Positions 5,985 through 7,646 of a stretch of DNA of 7,646 bases are shown in pieces; positions within the stretch are counted from its first letter, which is position 1; each line of letters begins with the position of its first letter. Under the pieces are notes generated by a model. That model ran no database searches. It saw only the letters and a program-made list of their open reading frames with translations, and was not told the DNA's origin. Position numbers and translations under genes: made by a program. The stretch is from assembly GCA_000495415.1 (NCBI GenBank), contig AWGX01000645.1, positions 1 to 7,646 on the forward strand, read 5' to 3'. This DNA is from Smithella sp. ME-1. GTDB taxonomy: Bacteria > Desulfobacterota > Syntrophia > Syntrophales > Smithellaceae.

Positions 5985-5997
5985 ATTAACGGTTAAT
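5985..5997. promoter_or_regulatory. 13-bp palindrome in the E1 alpha leader, possible operator
   Basis: ATTAAC and GTTAAT are perfect reverse complements around one central base. The element lies 22 bases upstream of the E1 alpha start and just upstream of its ribosome-binding site. If the candidate promoter at 6021-6049 is used, it would fall shortly after the transcription start, a common position for a repressor site. No family of regulator is recognised. Confidence 0.35.
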
Positions 5998-6020
5998 GTT
6001 TATATGCCCAAATGGTTTTT

Positions 6021-6049
6021 ACAGATTCTGCAATTTTACTTTATGTCAA
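6021..6049 (-). promoter_or_regulatory. Possible promoter of the E1 alpha-beta unit
   Basis: On the minus strand a perfect TTGACA (6049-6044) is followed after 17 bases by ATCTGT (6026-6021), a poor -10 box (only its second and last bases match TATAAT). The good -35 box and its place in the gap upstream of E1 alpha support a promoter here, but the -10 assignment is uncertain. Confidence 0.35.
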
Positions 6050-6073
6050 CAAAAATGGAAAGAGAATATTAAA

Positions 6074-6087
6074 TTCTGAAATCAGAA
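6074..6087. repeat. Short palindrome TTCTGA-AA-TCAGAA
   Basis: Two perfect 6-base inverted arms flank two A bases, between the carB end and the E1 alpha promoter region. It lies about 25 bases upstream of the candidate -35 box, so it could be an activator site, or simply chance. Nothing else identifies it. Confidence 0.25.
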
Positions 6088-6104
6088 AGATGGAATCCCT
6101 GTCA

Positions 6105-6120
6105 CCAGGCATTCGCCTGG
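6105..6120 (-). terminator. GC-rich hairpin downstream of carB
   Basis: CCAGGC and GCCTGG form a perfect 6-base stem with a 4-base loop, 31 bases after the carB stop on the minus strand. It is the only GC-rich hairpin in an AT-rich spacer, which suggests a transcript end or mRNA-stabilising structure. No T run follows on either strand, so it is not a classical intrinsic terminator. It may instead be a fragment of a dispersed palindromic repeat. Confidence 0.4.
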
Positions 6121-6151
6121 CGCAGAAATAGGAAATTATAGTGAAGTTGTT

Positions 6152-7646
6152 CTATTTAATCTCTGCATGGTAACTTTGCAAAGATTTTGCCCGGCCGTGA
6201 CCCTGCCTGAGCGCTGCGATGCCCTTGGCCGCGGCAACAGCCGCCGCGAGTGTGGTAATATAAGGTATTTTATATTTTATCGCCGCTTTGCGGATGTAGG
6301 AATCGTCGTATTTGCTCAGGCGTCCCGCCGGTGTGTTAATCACCAGTTGAATCTCGCCATTTTTGATGGCGTCAACAATGTTGGGCCTTCCCTCGTGCAT
6401 TTTTAAAATTTTCTCGGATTCTATTTTATTGTCTTTCAGGAATTTATGAGTTCCTGTAGATGCTATTATTTTAAAGCCCATTTTCTTAAACGCGCGCGCT
6501 GCTTCCAGAACTCCGCCCTTATCCTTTTCTTCTACTGTAATGAGAACAGAGCCTTCCGAAGGTAGATTCTGTTGTGTCGCTTCCTGAGCCTTATAATAAG
6601 CAAGGCCGAAGGAATCGGCTAAACCCAAAACTTCTCCGGTGGAACGCATTTCGGGACCCAAAATCGGATCAACTTCCGGATACATATTGAAGGGGAATAC
6701 AGCTTCCTTCACGCCGAAATGGTGGAATGTTTTATGTTTTAATTTTAAATCCTTAAGCTTTTTACCCAGCATGATCTGCGTTGCCAGGCGTGCCATCGAA
6801 ATGTTGCAAACCTTAGAGACCAGCGGCACTGTGCGCGAAGCGCGGGGATTAGCTTCCAAAATGTAAACAATATCGTTGACGATAGCGTACTGAATATTCA
6901 TCAAACCGACGACGCCAAACTCTACAGCGATTTTTTTCGTGTAATCATTGATTGTTTCAATGTGGCGCAAAGGAATGCTGACCGGCGGAATCACGCAAGC
7001 GGAATCTCCAGAATGAACACCGGCAAGCTCGATGTGTTCCATCACTGCCGGGACAAAAGCATCCGTGCCATCGGAAATGGCATCGGCCTCGGCCTCAATC
7101 GCGTTTTCCAGGAACTTGTCAATAAGAATCGGCCGTTCAGGTGTGACACCAACAGCCGTGTTGACATAGCGCTTGAGCATTTCTTCATCATGCACTACTT
7201 CCATACCACGCCCGCCCAAAACGTAGGAAGGACGAACCATCAGCGGATAACCGATTTCTCCCGCGACTTTGAGTGCCTGTTTAAGATCACTGGCCATGCC
7301 GGACTTGGGCATGGGAATACCCAGCTTATCCATCATTTTGCGGAATCGGTCGCGATCTTCCGCAAGGTCTATCGTTTCCGGCGACGTGCCGATAATTTTT
7401 ACTCCGGCTTTAGCCAGGTCATCTGCAATGTTGAGAGGAGTCTGTCCGCCGAACTGAACAATTACGCCTTCCGGTTTTTCTTTTTCATAAATGCTTAAGA
7501 CATCTTCCACGGTGAGCGGCTCGAAATAAAGTTTGTTGGAAGTATCGTAATCTGTAGAAACCGTTTCCGGATTGCAGTTGACCATGATGGATTCGATGCC
7601 TTCATCACGCAGAGCGAATGCCGCGTGAACACAGCAGTAATCAAAT
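6152..7646 (-). CDS. carB: Carbamoyl-phosphate synthase large subunit, C-terminal part (runs off the window)
   Basis: The window holds the last 497 residues of a protein that is normally about 1,070 long; the frame stays open to the right edge, beginning FDYCCVHAAFALRDEG and SIMVNCNPETVSTDYDTS, the well-conserved opening of the second synthetase half. Fragment residues of note: VQFGGQTPLN (63-72), the ATP-grasp loop VRPSYVLGGRGM (137-148), EHIELAGVHSGDS (203-215), and the metal-binding EANPRASRTVP (264-274). This C-terminal ATP-grasp unit phosphorylates carbamate to make carbamoyl phosphate for pyrimidines and arginine. From about 365 a methylglyoxal-synthase-like regulatory domain follows (GSVLITVEEKDKGG, ASTGTHKFLKDNKI, VINTP), which in characterised enzymes binds allosteric effectors such as UMP, IMP or ornithine. 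Met at 7585 is internal, not the start. The stop TAG is at 6154-6152. No other pyrimidine gene follows it; E1 alpha is 189 bases downstream in the same direction. Confidence 0.97.
   Translation of the reverse strand, partial: FDYCCVHAAFALRDEGIESIMVNCNPETVSTDYDTSNKLYFEPLTVEDVLSIYEKEKPEGVIVQFGGQTPLNIADDLAKAGVKIIGTSPETIDLAEDRDRFRKMMDKLGIPMPKSGMASDLKQALKVAGEIGYPLMVRPSYVLGGRGMEVVHDEEMLKRYVNTAVGVTPERPILIDKFLENAIEAEADAISDGTDAFVPAVMEHIELAGVHSGDSACVIPPVSIPLRHIETINDYTKKIAVEFGVVGLMNIQYAIVNDIVYILEANPRASRTVPLVSKVCNISMARLATQIMLGKKLKDLKLKHKTFHHFGVKEAVFPFNMYPEVDPILGPEMRSTGEVLGLADSFGLAYYKAQEATQQNLPSEGSVLITVEEKDKGGVLEAARAFKKMGFKIIASTGTHKFLKDNKIESEKILKMHEGRPNIVDAIKNGEIQLVINTPAGRLSKYDDSYIRKAAIKYKIPYITTLAAAVAAAKGIAALRQGHGRAKSLQSYHAEIK

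Noticed and set aside
6962..7498. Plus-strand open frame of 178 codons inside carB
   Set aside because: It lies opposite unmistakable CarB coding sequence and shows only reversed-codon composition.

Overview
This looks like an ordinary bacterial chromosome segment, probably from an anaerobic Gram-negative of the Deltaproteobacteria/Desulfobacterota type (Syntrophales-like). That placement is an inference from the mix of secreted Cache proteins, an E1-type 2-oxoacid dehydrogenase pair and a bacterial CarB; nothing in the window proves the taxon. No phage, transposon, CRISPR or RNA gene was recognised.

Layout, left to right. (1) 36-488, minus: a PEBP/YbhB-like gene that is intact except for one in-frame ochre codon near its start. 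(2) 750-1535, plus: a class I SAM-dependent methyltransferase that looks monocistronic, with a good sigma70-type promoter (692-719) and a hairpin terminator whose loop is the gene's own stop codon. (3) 1640-3891, plus: four genes in one direction, a small SnoaL/NTF2-fold protein, an exported double-Cache protein, an exported single-Cache protein and a cytoplasmic zinc-ribbon + DUF2007 protein. The last three are close enough to be one operon. (4) 3927-5962, minus: E1 beta and E1 alpha of a thiamine-diphosphate 2-oxoacid (or acetoin) dehydrogenase, translationally coupled by an ATGA overlap, with no E2 or E3 beside them. (5) 6152-7646, minus: the C-terminal 497 residues of CarB, running off the right edge.

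How they fit together: the right half is core metabolism (oxidative decarboxylation of a 2-oxoacid, carbamoyl phosphate for pyrimidine and arginine synthesis). The left half is accessory and visibly more AT-rich. Its most interesting part is the pair of freestanding, exported ligand-binding Cache modules that have no kinase, cyclase or chemotaxis output domain. I did not find a clearly new system. The best leads are the Cache pair with its DUF2007 neighbour, the unusual Asp-Asp in the thiamine motif of E1 alpha, and the nonsense codon in the PEBP gene.
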